Source of the DNA: Hydractinia symbiolongicarpus
Lineage: Eukaryota > Cnidaria > Hydrozoa > Anthoathecata > Hydractiniidae
Direction of reading: 5' to 3'
Length of the DNA: 64,000 nucleotides
NCBI RefSeq assembly: GCF_029227915.1
Contig: NC_079884.1
Coordinates: forward strand, 10,602,001-10,666,000
Shown here: positions 13,047 to 24,035 of the stretch, piece by piece
Layout of the letters: every line of letters begins with the position of its first letter
How positions within the stretch are numbered: the stretch's first letter is position 1
Notes under the pieces: model-generated
What the model saw: the letters and a program-made list of their open reading frames with translations, nothing else
Databases searched by the model: none
What the model was told of the DNA's origin: nothing
Position numbers and translations under genes: made by a program

Positions 13047-13607
13047 TAGACATTTTGCCTAAGATCGCCCCGGGTTTGCTTATTTGAGTAAAATAAAACA
13101 CGCACGCCGCGCATCGTCATAGTCGAAATCGGCGGATGCCAAAAATAAATTGATAAAAATAATTTAGTTTTTTTTTAGATTATTCTATCTATAGAGAATT
13201 TTTTTTCTAGTTCACAAAACTAGGCTTAGGCAATTGCCTAGGCTGCCTAACCCTAGATCCGCCCCTGTTTTAGACTATATATCCATATTTTTTCTGTTAT
13301 AACACACTTGTCACGATTTTATACCTAAAATACTATTATCTTTCACCAAAAATATCCAGCCTCAATAATTTCTCTTTAAAATAAAATTCATGAATAATTA
13401 ATTAGTTCAATATAGCTTAAGGGGGATTTTCACGAAGCGAATTGAACGGCGAATTCGACGGCATGCGCAGTTTTGTTTGTTATGATTTTGCATCGAAATA
13501 TTCGCTTCGCTGAGAAAAGTAGAAACAGTTCGTACTTTTTCGCGGCTAAAGATTTCGCTGCTAGTTGTAGACCAATAAGAACGCGGTTAACCAATGCAAA
13601 CAATGAA

Positions 13608-13685
13608 TGTACGTAGTGTAGTGGATTCGTCTGCGACTCCCAGTTCTGGGTACCACGGATAGAATCCCGCTCACTGCTTGGCAGT
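13608..13685 (+). repeat. Possible tRNA-derived SINE fragment
   Basis: The string gtagtgtagtggattcgtct resembles a tRNA A-box region, and ggatagaatcccgctca about 40 bp on resembles a B-box (ggttcgaatcccgctc). The intervening cccagttctggg can pair as an anticodon-type stem. The B-box is imperfect, so this is a relic, not a tRNA gene. Confidence 0.35.
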
Positions 13686-13768
13686 ATGTTAGTGATGAAC
13701 AAAGTAGTTCTTCTTCAATATAAACAATGAATTTGGCGTCTAATTTATTTTGTCGTGAAATAATTTAA

Positions 13769-13925
13769 GGGGGATTTTCACGAAGCGAATTGAGCAGCAA
13801 ATTCGACGGCGAATTGTATCTGAGCATGCGCAGTTTTGTTTGTTTTAATTTTGCATCGAACTGCGCATGCTCAGATGCAATTCGCCGTCGAATTCGCCGC
13901 TCAATTCGCTTCGTGAAAATCCGCC
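13769..13925. mobile_element. Palindromic MITE with ~70-bp arms
   Basis: The left arm (gggggattttcacgaagcga onward, about 13769-13838) and the right arm (about 13856-13925) are inverted copies with only a few differences. Both contain gaattcgacggcgaattg and tgagcatgcgcagtt. The spacer is about 17 bp. Transcribed, it would form a long hairpin. Confidence 0.85.
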
Positions 13926-14516
13926 TTTAGTCTACGCGCTTGTGAAATTGTACAGAATGAAATGACGTTATTATTAAAGAGAAACGTTAATAACAACAAA
14001 GATGGCACATTATGTAGAAATTTGAGACGATTTTCATTATAGTAACTGCACGAGTTTTAACTTTCGATAGCATTTTCGTTTTACTTTAACATTTTCAGAC
14101 AGGCTTGGTGAATCATGCAGCCATGATACGGTGTGCCCAAATCTTTTTATTCGAAATATTTTCTTTTAACAGCGTTCGATGCTGCAGGGGATGCTAACAA
14201 AGAATGTTTTGAAAAAAACAAAAGGCTATTGTTAAAAAAATATGAATGAAAAAAAAAACTCCGCACAACGTTTTTACAGTGTTAACCCAAGGTTCATTTA
14301 AAAGCAGAAGCTGATGAAAAATAACGAGATTGTAAAAAGTTGGAGCTCGTTGAAGCCGATTTTTGTCTGACCCAGCAATTTTATTGTTAATTTAAAATCA
14401 TTTTATTATGTATTAAGGCTTATATTTTTAGAAAATAGTAAAAAGTGGTATAAATAAAACACTGAGTAAATAATTCAGCTATTTGGACAGCCATAAAAGG
14501 GTTACTACCACCTTAA

Positions 14517-15102
14517 TCATTGCGTAAAGTTACTAATTGCTTGTTTTTGTTAATGAATGATGCATGGCATAAAATCTGTTCTATAAATTAAAACAGTTAT
14601 CTGTAATCTACACTACACTTAAATTTGGAGAAATGCGTGAGAGTAAAAATTCAGGTTTGCGCAAGCGATTCTTATTAGTAAGGGAGCTACTTTCTTTAAT
14701 TGATTGCACGGTTGCATAAACTGGAAGATATGTTACGGTAGACTCCTGGTTATTCGAACATGCACTAACTCGGAATTTTTGGTTGTAAGAAGAAATTTTA
14801 TTCCCCCTGGACTTTTTAAAAGAATTCAACGTAAATTTCGCTCAATTATTCGAAATTTCAGTTTTTTGAAGCTGTTTTTTAACCCTCTTGACCCAATACT
14901 CCTCAAGTTTTTTGAAGCAAAATAAGGTTTTTAACTTTAAAAATAACTTTGCAGATGGGTATACTTTTTTATAAAGATAACACTATGTACAATGTTCAAT
15001 CATTTTTCCATTTTCAGAAAATTTTAGCTTTTCATTTGACTTCTGCTACGCAATTATTTAGTGGATCTGGCTTGAGAAACTAAAATATGGTCTTTGCGTA
15101 TA
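14517..15102. other. Spacer, possible left flank of Tigger element
   Basis: No coding signal. Motifs such as ggttattcgaac at 14748 and caattattcgaaatttca at 14844 resemble terminal or subterminal repeats of pogo/Tigger elements. Partly similar text lies at 15950-16010. True ends were not located. Confidence 0.35.
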
Positions 15103-15860
15103 GGTGTCATTAGGTCATTGAAAACATGTTATCGTTCTAATGTGGTGAAGCGTCAAATCAAGCACTTTTGATGCCGTCAAGGTTACAAAAATCAACATTC
15201 TTGAAGCAATGCAAATCATGGAAAGCTGTATCTGCAAATAAAAGGCAGGCATTTCTAAAGAATCCAAACTGCAAGTATTAATGATCAGGATAACTGATTG
15301 AAATCACTTGCAGGAAGCATTGGCGTACTTGTGGTTTGGTAGACGAGACCTTCGATGTTGATGACTTTGTTGACATAGACTGTGAGATTTCTACAAGCAA
15401 AACAACTGTTTTGACCGACGAAGGAATAATTAAATCAATTCGTGATGACGATAAGTGGGCCGTCGAAGAGGAAGTCGAAAATGATGAAGAGATTGAAGAA
15501 AACGATGTTCCTCCACAAAAAACAAAATTCTCGGAAACAGAGGACGTGATGGAATTGATCGAACTCTGGTCATCGTTTGGTGAAGATAGTGATAAAATAC
15601 GGACAATACTAAACTATCTATATTATAATACCCGTGTGCGTCTGTCTGTCACGCAAAATGGTACCGCAAGTAGCGAGACACACGCATTGCAGTATAAAAT
15701 GAACGGGCGAACCCGTGGATATTTTCACGGACCATCGACTAGTACAACAAAAAGTGGCAGTAAACTCTATTGTGAAATAAAAAGCAAACTTCAAAAAATT
15801 TTTGTAAGCCTTTATAAGTTGTTTCTGTCGATTTTTGTTATTATTATTACGCAAAACAGT
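15103..15860 (+). pseudogene. Broken Tigger/pogo-type transposase, C-terminal part
   Basis: Three frames together spell the end of a pogo-superfamily (Tc1/mariner, CENP-B-like) transposase. From 15103 the sequence reads GVIRSLKTCYRSNVVKRQIK, then a stop. From 15170 in the next frame it reads DAVKVTKINILEAMQIMESC, then a stop. From 15303 in the third frame it reads ITCRKHWRTCGLVDETFD and an acidic tail that stays open to 15920. The layout YR..VVKRQ / ILEAMQIM / T.RKHWRTCG is what this family shows after its last catalytic residue. The DDE core and DNA-binding domain are absent here. A 126-bp Helitron-like insert splits the acidic tail at 15617-15742 without breaking the frame. The product cannot be functional. 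Confidence 0.72.
15617..15742 (+). mobile_element. Very short Helitron-like insert (126 bp)
   Basis: It starts TCTATATTATAATACC immediately after A and ends CTAG immediately before T. The 3' end carries the hairpin ccgtgg-atattt-tcacgg followed by accatcgaCTAG. This 5' TC, 3' hairpin plus CTRR and A/T target fit Helitrons. It shares ctatataataatac, gtctgtctgtc and cgactag with the array at 19.6-22.5 kb. At 42 codons it leaves the surrounding frame open. Confidence 0.75.
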
Positions 15861-16188
15861 ACAGTAGTATCTAAATATGCCTCTTTTTTCATCAAACCCC
15901 TCCAAAACCTGCCTGTATGAAAAATTGGCGAAAACCTTAATTTTCAGATACTCAAAATTTCGGTTATTCGAAGTAAATATTCTTATCCCCCCGTGGAGCT
16001 TCAAATATCTTATTTTCGAGCTTTTTCAGCCTGATTTGTTCTTATTTTGTCCTAAATACAACTTTAGAATATAGCATTTTTATTGGATTTTTATTTATGG
16101 AATTCTTTTGTGTTTGTTTTTGTTCCTGATGCAGCTTCACAATCGTTTGCGTGAATGATGAAGCCGATATCATTCATATTGTTGTTTT

Positions 16189-16291
16189 GCAAAAACCCAA
16201 CCTCGATCCAAGGGCTTTTTTTTCTCTTTTTTTTTTCGCTGTCCTTTATATCAAAAAGATAAAAAGTCCTGGGTCTAGGTTGGATTTTTGC
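16189..16291. mobile_element. Short palindromic element (MITE-like)
   Basis: Inverted arms: gcaaaaacccaacctcgatc near 16189 and gtctaggttggatttttgc ending 16291, around a T/A-rich centre. Inner arms agggctttttttt and aaaaagtcct also pair. A better-preserved copy is at 47551-47616. Confidence 0.7.
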
Positions 16292-17525
16292 AACTGATAG
16301 ATTCTGTCCGCGAAAACCGCACTGAACTGGTGGGTTCAGTGCGCGAAAGCCATCCAAATATATCTACTGTTCGTTCTTATAGGAAACACAGCTACTTACT
16401 TTTCTGAAAAAGATATTTAAAAACTAAAAGATATATTATAAAAGCTCGTGATAACTTGGGACGGCTGTTCTTATCTCTCTCTCAGGTTTCAGTGTACGTC
16501 TTAGCAGCTGTTGTATGGTTTTCTTCTTTGCACAAAGGACAAAGATAGTTCGTTTCAACTTTCTTCAACAAGACTTGTTTAACGGGTTGTGCTTTGCTAT
16601 GAGCTTATCGTTTGTTGTGTGTACTGTACGAGAACTTTGTTTTACTGAAAAAAATTAAAATTAATTTTCTCTTCTGGAAAATAGAGAAATATTTGGTCCA
16701 ATTTACGAATGATGATTGTCTTTAGGGTTGAAGGAAATAGTATACAGGTAAAAAGTATTAATTTTAGACTCACATTATTATAGTCTTATAATATTCTTAT
16801 AATCAAAATTCAGATGAAGTGCGTTCTTCACATGTTCTTAATTTTTGGTAAAATTCCCACCTCAACGTTTCTTTAATAATAGTTGTATTCACAATATTCG
16901 CCTATCGTACAAATTCCAACGTATGGTTGTAATAAAAATGTCATGGCGGCAACTGTAGGACTACTTTGACCTTAAATATCTCGAGAACCATAGATAACAA
17001 ATATAAAAAGATTAACACAGCTCATATTCACGCTATAATGAACATTTTAAGCGCAACTTGTTATCAATCGTTAAATTTCATTAAAACTACGGTATCTGTT
17101 TAATCATAACAAATAAAACAAACAACAAATAACAAAAAAAACTTCGATCACTGTTCAAGCTGCATTTAACAGAAGCAATTGCTAAAAAATCTCATAAATT
17201 ATTTTTATACGATAATTTCTATTTCTGTGACCGCCCGATGTGAATTTATCCACGGCACTAAAGCTAGTCTTGCATAGCAATACACTACTTTCTCTGTCTG
17301 TTTGTATTAACAAAGGGCGTTTTCGTTTTCATAGCGAAATCGATGCAATGCTATGTTACATTTGCAAATCGATTACTTTTATTTTGTCTCTTACTTGCTT
17401 TCGCAAAACTGTTAATTCATAAAATTTTTGCAAAAGTAACAGGTATTTACTATCTCGCCTGCGAGAATAGTATTGGCTTCCAACTCGTAACAAACTACTT
17501 TAAGTGGATAAATCCTGGCAATGAT
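16292..17525. other. Non-coding spacer
   Basis: AT-rich with no exon that can be supported. Several short open frames here lack splice signals and look like chance. Confidence 0.5.
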
Positions 17526-17529
17526 TTAA

Positions 17530-17965
17530 TTGGCGTATGACCAAAATGGAATTTTTGGCGGGGATTTAATTTGGCGAAAGATAAATTTTAAAAAAATTGG
17601 CGAGGATTTAATTTGGCGAATACAAAAAATTGTTTATTTTGGCGGGAATTTATTTTGGCGAATGACACAAAGAAATGAATTTTTATGTCTTGAAATGTTT
17701 TATAAAAAATAAGAATAAACGTGTATATAAACACAAGATTTGTTAGAGAGTAAAGTAATACTTCTATTTATAAAACTTGCTGTGAATATAAAAAAAGTTC
17801 GTTTTTTTGGGAAAAAAACATTTTTCTTTTCTTAATTAAAAAAAAAAACGTGTTTTTTTTTTAATTTGGCGGGGATTTAATTTGGTGAATAGTCAATTAT
17901 CAAAATTTTGGCGGGTATTTAATTTGGCGAATTTCGCCCAAATTTGTCAAATTCACCAAATTTAA
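17530..17965. repeat. Dispersed/tandem motif ggcggggatttaatttggcgaa
   Basis: At least five copies of the motif ggcggggatttaatttggcg are spaced irregularly near 17557, 17597, 17641, 17868 and 17907. The middle of the block is T- and A-rich. An inverted trace (attcaccaaatttaatcct) follows at 17950. Confidence 0.8.
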
Positions 17966-18059
17966 TCCTCCTTAATTTAATTAACTATCAATGTCCCAAA
18001 TTGCAATTACAACGCCACAGATTTAAACTTCGTACCTAAACTCTCTAAGTACTTGGAAG

Positions 18060-18445
18060 TCATCTAAATGACGTTTTAGGACAAAATTGGTATTTGTTTT
18101 CGACAAAATTTGGCACAGTTACCAAAAAATTATGCTGAACACAATGGGGACATTATAATTTTGGTTTTTGTCACCTAAATGTCATTTTAGGCTAAAATGA
18201 AAACCACTTCATTTTTGACCAAATTTGGCACAGTTACAAAAAAAGTATGCTGAGCATGTTGGTGACATCAAAATTTCGATTTTATGTCACCTAAATGTCA
18301 TTTTAGGCCAAAATTTGATCCAAAAATTATAATTACTTTATTCTCGACAAAATTTGGCACAGTTAACAAAAAAAAGTATACTGAACATGATAGTGACATC
18401 AAAATGTTAATTTTTTATCAACTAAATGCCATTTAAGACCATAAA
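18060..18445. repeat. Imperfect tandem repeat, ~111-131-bp unit
   Basis: The segment tcacctaaatgtcattttag starts units at 18060, 18171, 18287 and 18418, each followed by caaaatttggcacagttac and by aagtatgctgaacat, tgacatcaaaat. Units differ by several substitutions and small indels. Confidence 0.85.
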
Positions 18446-19572
18446 CGTTTCAAATCACTTTCAACCATGAATGATAGGCTGTATTTTTTGTTAGCAGAAA
18501 TTGTAGAATTGGGTCGCATTGTCAATGTTTCATATAGTTGTGCATTTTTAATAGCGAGTTAGTTTATGCCTACATCTTGTTGATTTTTATTACATGCATT
18601 TTCTTCGTTACAATTAATTGCACGGGAAAAGCTATAAATAATTAGCATTGTTATAGGTTGTTGTCTATTTCGTTTTATTTTTTTATAAAAGGGATGAAAA
18701 AGAAAAGTTTTTTTGCATTTCATTGCTAATACAAGTATCATAGCTTTTATAACCTAGTTTTAAACTGTCGTTATTGACTTGTTTAATGGTATACTTCTAG
18801 CAAATGCAGGAATAATTCCGTCGAATGGGCGAGTAACTGTGCGTTTACTTTTGTTGGGCAGGCTTTTTGTGTCCATTAAACCGATCAAGATGACATCACC
18901 GCATTCTCAAAGACTGGCATGGCGCTATGCGAAGCTATAATATCAGAATTGCATATCAAAGTGAAGTATTAACCAAATATTCTTTCAGTTATTTTAGGAC
19001 AAGCAGAGATTTAGGTTTTAAGCAGTAGTCTCTTTTATGAAGTAATTCCAGAAATTGTCATTATAAGCGAAAATAGTTCCTTATAAATCACTCGTTCGTA
19101 CAGACCTCCTGCTTCAAAAAAGCCCCATCTTTAGTTTAAAAACATTTTAACACGTGTGCTATAATTGTCCGAATCGGGAAAAAATTAGTTGCCTTTCAAA
19201 CGTTCTTGCTTTGGTAAAGGTCAGTTGGTTAAAAATATCGATGTAGCTATTAAGATCTTTTTCTTTATTTTTCCAAAGTTTCAATTAGATCATCATGTGA
19301 ATGGAAAGTAACAAGAAATTAAAAGCTGTTTCCATTTCTTGTGTTAATAGCTTTCGTCCTGTATCCTACAGCATCAGTACCCCATTGTCTTTTTATCAAC
19401 CCTGGTAAACATTTATTACACGCATTAAGAGTGGTTGGCTTTATGCTAGCGTAGAATGCATTGACTTATGGAAAAAAATATTGGTATAGACTGGGATGTA
19501 AGATATATAATGTATTCGATATAGTCAACAATGATTAGCTGAGACAAGAATTTTTTTTATAGTTTAGATTGT
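18446..19572. other. Non-coding spacer
   Basis: No gene supported. Several short A/T-rich frames have no splice context. Sequence is unremarkable until the Helitron array begins. Confidence 0.5.
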
Positions 19573-22533
19573 ACCTATATAATAATACGCTAAGTGTGTC
19601 TGTGTGTCTGTAATGTTAATGTTGCCGAAAAATGCATGTCTAATATGTTAAATTTTCTGACGCTACGTCGCCACGTCAATAACACTACTTACTAACGTCA
19701 ATATCTTACTTTATATTAATGAAGCCATTACAGTGCAATTAAAACTTTGAGGCAAAATAACTTGGAAACAAGGTGGTGACTGTGTAGGTTAGGAACCACC
19801 TAGGACTAATTTGGGTAATTTTGCCAATCCTGGGTCCCCAAATCCGTTTCGGAATAGACGGGTTGATGACGTCATTAAAAAGCCTTCAAGCTCTAGTATC
19901 TCTGCATCCGTTTGCCAAAAGTACACGATCCTATACATTTTCTTTATCAGCGTTTCAAGATCTATACGATGAAGGCAACAGGCATACTAATTTCTAAAAA
20001 AAAATTTGTGTTCTGACAGGTCTCTGCTGACGTCATCAAAATTTAACTGACGGTTGTTTTTCTCTGTTATGCTGCCTAAGTGGATTTTTTTCCACGGGCC
20101 TTATCGACTAGTCTCTATAATAATACGTCAGTTCTGTCTGTCTGTCTGTGACTTTTGCAAAGTTGATAAAATTACTTTGATAAAATCTATAAAACATCGT
20201 CTATAAATTGTTTTTCTCTGTTATGCTGCCTAAGTGGATTTTTTTCCACGGGCCTTATCGACTAGTCTCTATAATAATACGTCAGTTCTGTCTGTCTGTC
20301 TGTGACTTTTGCAAAGTTGATAAAATTACTTTGATAAAATCTATAAAACATCGTCTATAAATTTGTTTTGGTAAAGACAGTACGGATCACGAGACAAAAA
20401 AATTGTTTTGTTAACCGGTTAATTTTTACATTTTGTGCATATTTTTGCGGGAGAGGATGGTATGCAACCGAATAAATGATTTTTCAAAGTTTAACTTTTT
20501 GTTTTTTGGTGTTTTGGGTTTGTTTAAGTTTGGCTTTTTTATGTTGTTCAGGTTGTATTGTTGTATAAGCATTTAGGGAAAAGACAATGTTTAAAATGCA
20601 TAAAGAACTTATTTCATAGATCTGTGCTTACTGTTGCAAGCCTTTCTTTTCGACATTTTAAAGATTAAAATATTGAAGGTTTTCAACATAATCACATAAT
20701 AAGATGTATACATATTTGAGATGTGTTATTTCTGACATTATTATTATTGTTGTCGTAACTGTCTGGGTTGTGACTGTTAATGTTGTAACTTTCTACTAAC
20801 TAGATTTTACACCTTGCACGCCGTTGTTTTTCATATTTTGTCTGACGTTTTGTTGGGAGGATTTCATGCGATTTGACATTTGATATTTTGTGTTAGATTT
20901 TAAGAACTTTTTTGTTAAATTATGACTTCTTTCTTTTTATGCATTTTCAGATTATTTTTTTTAGTAAAAGGCATATTCAATATACTGAAATATTTGCTGA
21001 TGTCATCAAAATTCAAATGACAGAACTTTTCAATTGTTTTTCTGCCTAAGTGGATTTTTCCACGGGCCTAATCTACTAGATCTCTATAATAATACGTCAG
21101 TTCTGTCTGTCTGTCTGTGACTTTTGCAAAGTTGATAAAATTACTTTGATAAAATCTATAAAACATCGTCTATAAATTTGTTTTGTAAATTACCAAACTT
21201 TGACGTTAAAGCAATATTGACGTCAAAGGAAAGTATATTAAGATTAGTAAAGCCATTGCATTGCACTTTTAAATTTAAGGCTTAATAACTTAGAAACGGG
21301 TGGAAATAACTGACGTCATCTTCTGCGTGGGTAACTGGGGATCACCTAGGACCAATTTGGGTAATTTTCCCAAACCTGGGTCCCCGAATCCATTTCGGAA
21401 TGGACGGGTTAATTACGTCATCAAAAATCTTCAAACACTAATATCTCTGCAACCGTTTACCAAAAGTACATGATCCTATACATTTTCTTAATCAGTGCTT
21501 CAAGATCTATACGATAAGGGCAACAGGTATACGAATTTCTTAAAAAAAATTTTGGGTTTTGACGGTTCATTGCTGACGTCAGCAAAATTTTTAAAACCTT
21601 ATATCTCCTCAGGCGTTTGTCGAAAACATATGATCCTATACATTATTTTGATCTGCGTTTTAACCTCTACACATTACAGGCAACGAATAAACTAAACTTC
21701 GCCAATTTTTTTTGTACCTGCACTGCTGACGTCAGCAAAAAATCTAAAAAAACCTATTTTCCATTGTCCCTCTGCCTAAGTGGATTACTCCACAGGCCTT
21801 ATCGACTAGTCTATATAATAATACGTCAGTTCTGTCTGTCTGTCTGTCTGTCTGTGACTTTTGCAAAGTTGATAAAATTACTTTGATAAAATCTATAAAA
21901 CATCGTCTATAAATTTGTTTTGTAAATTACCAAACTTTGACGTTAAAGCAATATTGACGTCAAAGGAAAGTATATTAAGATTAGTGAAGCCATTGCATTG
22001 CACTTTTAAATTTAAGGCTTAATAACTTAGAAACGGGTGGAAATAACTGACGTCATCCCCTGCGTGGGTAACTGGGGATCACCTAGGACCAATTTGGTTA
22101 ATTTTCTCAAACCTGGGTCCCCGAATCCGTTTCGGAATGGACGGGTTGATGACGTCATCAAAAAACCTTCAAACCCCAACCGTTTAGCCATAGTACATGA
22201 TCCTATACATTTTCTTAATCAGCGTTTCAAGATCGATAATGGCAACAAGTGTGCAAATTTTTTAAAATGTTTTTTTTGTTTTTTGACAGGCCTTTGCTGA
22301 CATCAGCAAAATGTTTAAACCCTTATATCTCATTAATCCTGCATCAAAAGCGCATGATCATATACATTTTCTTGATCAGCGCTTTAAGCTCTACACATCA
22401 CAATCAAAGAATAAACGAAATTTTACTATTTTTGTTAGGATATGCACTGCTGGCGTCAGCAAAACGTCTAAAACAACCTATTTTTTATTGGGCTTCTGCC
22501 TAAGTGGATTCCTCCACAGGCCTTATCGACTAG
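19573..22533 (+). mobile_element. Head-to-tail array of five Helitron-like units
   Basis: Units end at 20111, 20265, 21079, 21809 and 22533. Each ends in a hairpin of the form gtgga-ttt-tccac, then about 12 bases (gggccttatcga) and CTAG. Each next unit begins TCTCTATAATAATACGTCAG or TCTATATAATAATACG directly or one base after CTAG. The units are about 539, 154, 814, 729 and 724 bp. Units 2-5 share the 5' block with the ctgtctgtctgtgactt run and gttgataaaattactttga. Units 1, 4 and 5 share an interior with acctaggaccaatttggg and catgatcctatacattttct. 5' TC, 3' hairpin plus CTRR and no TIR or TSD define Helitrons. No Rep/helicase is present, so these are non-autonomous. Confidence 0.8.
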
Positions 22534-23335
22534 TACTTATTAATACACTGCTTTTAAAGTTTTATATAAAGTGAAAAACACAACCTTAAAGAGAAACAAC
22601 AATCCTGCTCCTTGTGTGAACCCGTCCCTCACAACAAATTGAAAATGGCGCCGCTACCTTGAGAATTGGTAAGTATACCTATCTTACCCGCTTATCTTAA
22701 ACAACATCCTGTTTAATGGAATTGCATAGGTGAACTAATTTACGAGGAGAATTATTTTTGCAAATAGTGTCGATTTTGCGAATTTGAGTGTTGTAACAAA
22801 ATTGTGAAATTCGCGAAAATTAGCTTCGGGAATAAGCTGCCAATCTTTGTAGTTTTTGGAAATAAATGCCAATTTTGTCTTTCACTTATGTCAAATTCAA
22901 GTGGCATAAAATCCATTAATTAATTTCACACAAGAAAATTATATTTACTTTGTTTTAAGGGGCCCTAGCTTACTTCGACATGCTATTGCAGCTTTTGTAT
23001 TTGAAATCTTGTTGGAACATGACCAAAAAAACCACCTGGAGGATTTTAACTAAAAATGTTTTGGAAAAATAAAGATCGTGCAGTTTATGTATTTATTTTA
23101 TAAAATTTCATTGTTGTCGCGGTAATTGGAGAAAAAAAAAATGGTTTTCTTAATATTTCAAAATATTGTTACCCCACACCTTTTGCCTTGCCCCTCCACT
23201 GCCCCTTAGTTGCTTTAGGCCGGTAAACTTGTCAGAAACTAATAACGTGAACATATAAGGAGCGGAACAAAAAAGGATTCGCAAAATTCTAAGTGGAAGA
23301 ACATGAAAAACTAGATTTCATATTGTTTTTTAGTT
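22534..23335. other. Spacer with a promoter-like block
   Basis: At 22640-22675 aaaatggcgccgctacc is followed by gagaattg and a strong donor-like gtaagtatacc. This resembles a YY1-type promoter element plus the end of a non-coding first exon on the + strand. No downstream + exon could be linked to it. Around 22745-22825 lies one of the ttcgcgaa-rich stretches. Confidence 0.35.
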
Positions 23336-24035
23336 TTATGTAGTCGATGGTAACTTAAATTTTAGATCCAAGTATTCAATCATTTCAACAATATTGTCTG
23401 ACATGTCAGATACTTGTGTTCGAAGTCCTTCTAATTCAAGTTTATCAGATTGTAACTTTTTCTTTCTATACAACTTCCATTTGCTATTCAGTTCACCATC
23501 AATCATTTTTAGTTCACCTTCAATAATGAAGAATAATCGGAGCAACTTCGCATTAACGTCACAGAAGGACTCGATGATTGATAACTAAAGAAAGAACACC
23601 AGTCCATCAAAAAATAGATATACTCTTTGAGCGTAAATGAGCCAAGAAAGGCTCATTTACGACGCCATAGCGGAAACCTTCTCCTTTTATACTTGAAACA
23701 TAGCGAGAAGAAGATTTCGTTACATAATATCAAGCATTGAAATTTAAGTGTAGCCACACATTTACACATATATAGTGCAAAAAGAAATAACTTACTTTGT
23801 ATTCATCTAATTTTTCATTCTGATTAGTTTCTTCTGTATGATTCACAATAAAATCGAACAGAGTACGTTTCACTTCTACTTTACGCTTGTTAACCATTTC
23901 CTCGTCGGCATTCAATCCTTCAGAAATAAAGCTGACATTCTTTCGTAACTTTATTCCATCTTGTGTTCGTTTCGATTGCACGCGGGCTCGACGACAAAAC
24001 AATCGAGAAAGTTTGTTCTGCATTATATTCTGCAT
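23336..24035 (-). CDS. Small predicted coiled-coil protein (2 exons)
   Basis: Exon 24035-23796 (ATG, donor gtaagt) joins in phase 0 to exon 23584-23336 (acceptor ttctttag, stop TAA), giving 162 aa. The N-terminus is basic (MQNIMQNKLSRLFCRRARV). The C-terminal 80 residues are strongly helical and charged, with heptad-like leucines (LRLFFIIEGELKMIDGEL, KKLQSDKLELEGLRTQV). A second in-frame ATG lies at 24023. I do not recognise the family; small coiled-coil subunits of kinetochore or vesicle complexes have this look but nothing specific matches. The intron contains a perfect 12-bp-stem hairpin (23632-23661). Confidence 0.68.
23632..23661. repeat. Perfect hairpin, 12-bp stem
   Basis: cgtaaatgagcc, a 6-base loop aagaaa, then ggctcatttacg. 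It lies in the intron of the coiled-coil gene, 29 bp from the acceptor-side exon region. Confidence 0.9.

Larger units (their letters stand above)
13421..13925. mobile_element. Nested TTAA insert inside TTAA copy 1
   Basis: The insert is bounded by TTAA on the left (13417-13420) and TTTA on the right (13926-13929). Copy 2 of the host element reads atatagtttaagtctacg across this point, which is the unoccupied site. The left end gggggattttcacgaagcga recurs internally at 13769, again preceded by TTAA. The block is therefore two stacked inserts or one with an internal duplicate of its end. Confidence 0.8.
12637..14512. mobile_element. TTAA-flanked DNA transposon, non-autonomous, copy 1 (with nested inserts)
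   Basis: It starts GGTGGCAGTAACC and ends GGGTTACTACCACC as inverted termini, with TTAA directly outside each end (12633-12636 and 14513-14516). TTAA duplication is the hallmark of piggyBac-type insertion. The ends and flanking interior match a second copy at 46228-47041, for example aacaacaaagatggc and catgcagccatgatacggtgtg. Copy 1 carries two extra blocks missing from copy 2, at roughly 12706-13270 and exactly 13421-13925. No transposase frame is present, so movement would need an enzyme supplied elsewhere. Confidence 0.82.

Noticed and set aside
15618..16004. 128-aa minus-strand frame
   Set aside because: Covers the Helitron insert and the antisense of the Tigger tail.
21495..22574. Several 66-89-aa plus frames
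   Set aside because: All lie in Helitron units and repeat with them; no Rep or helicase motif.
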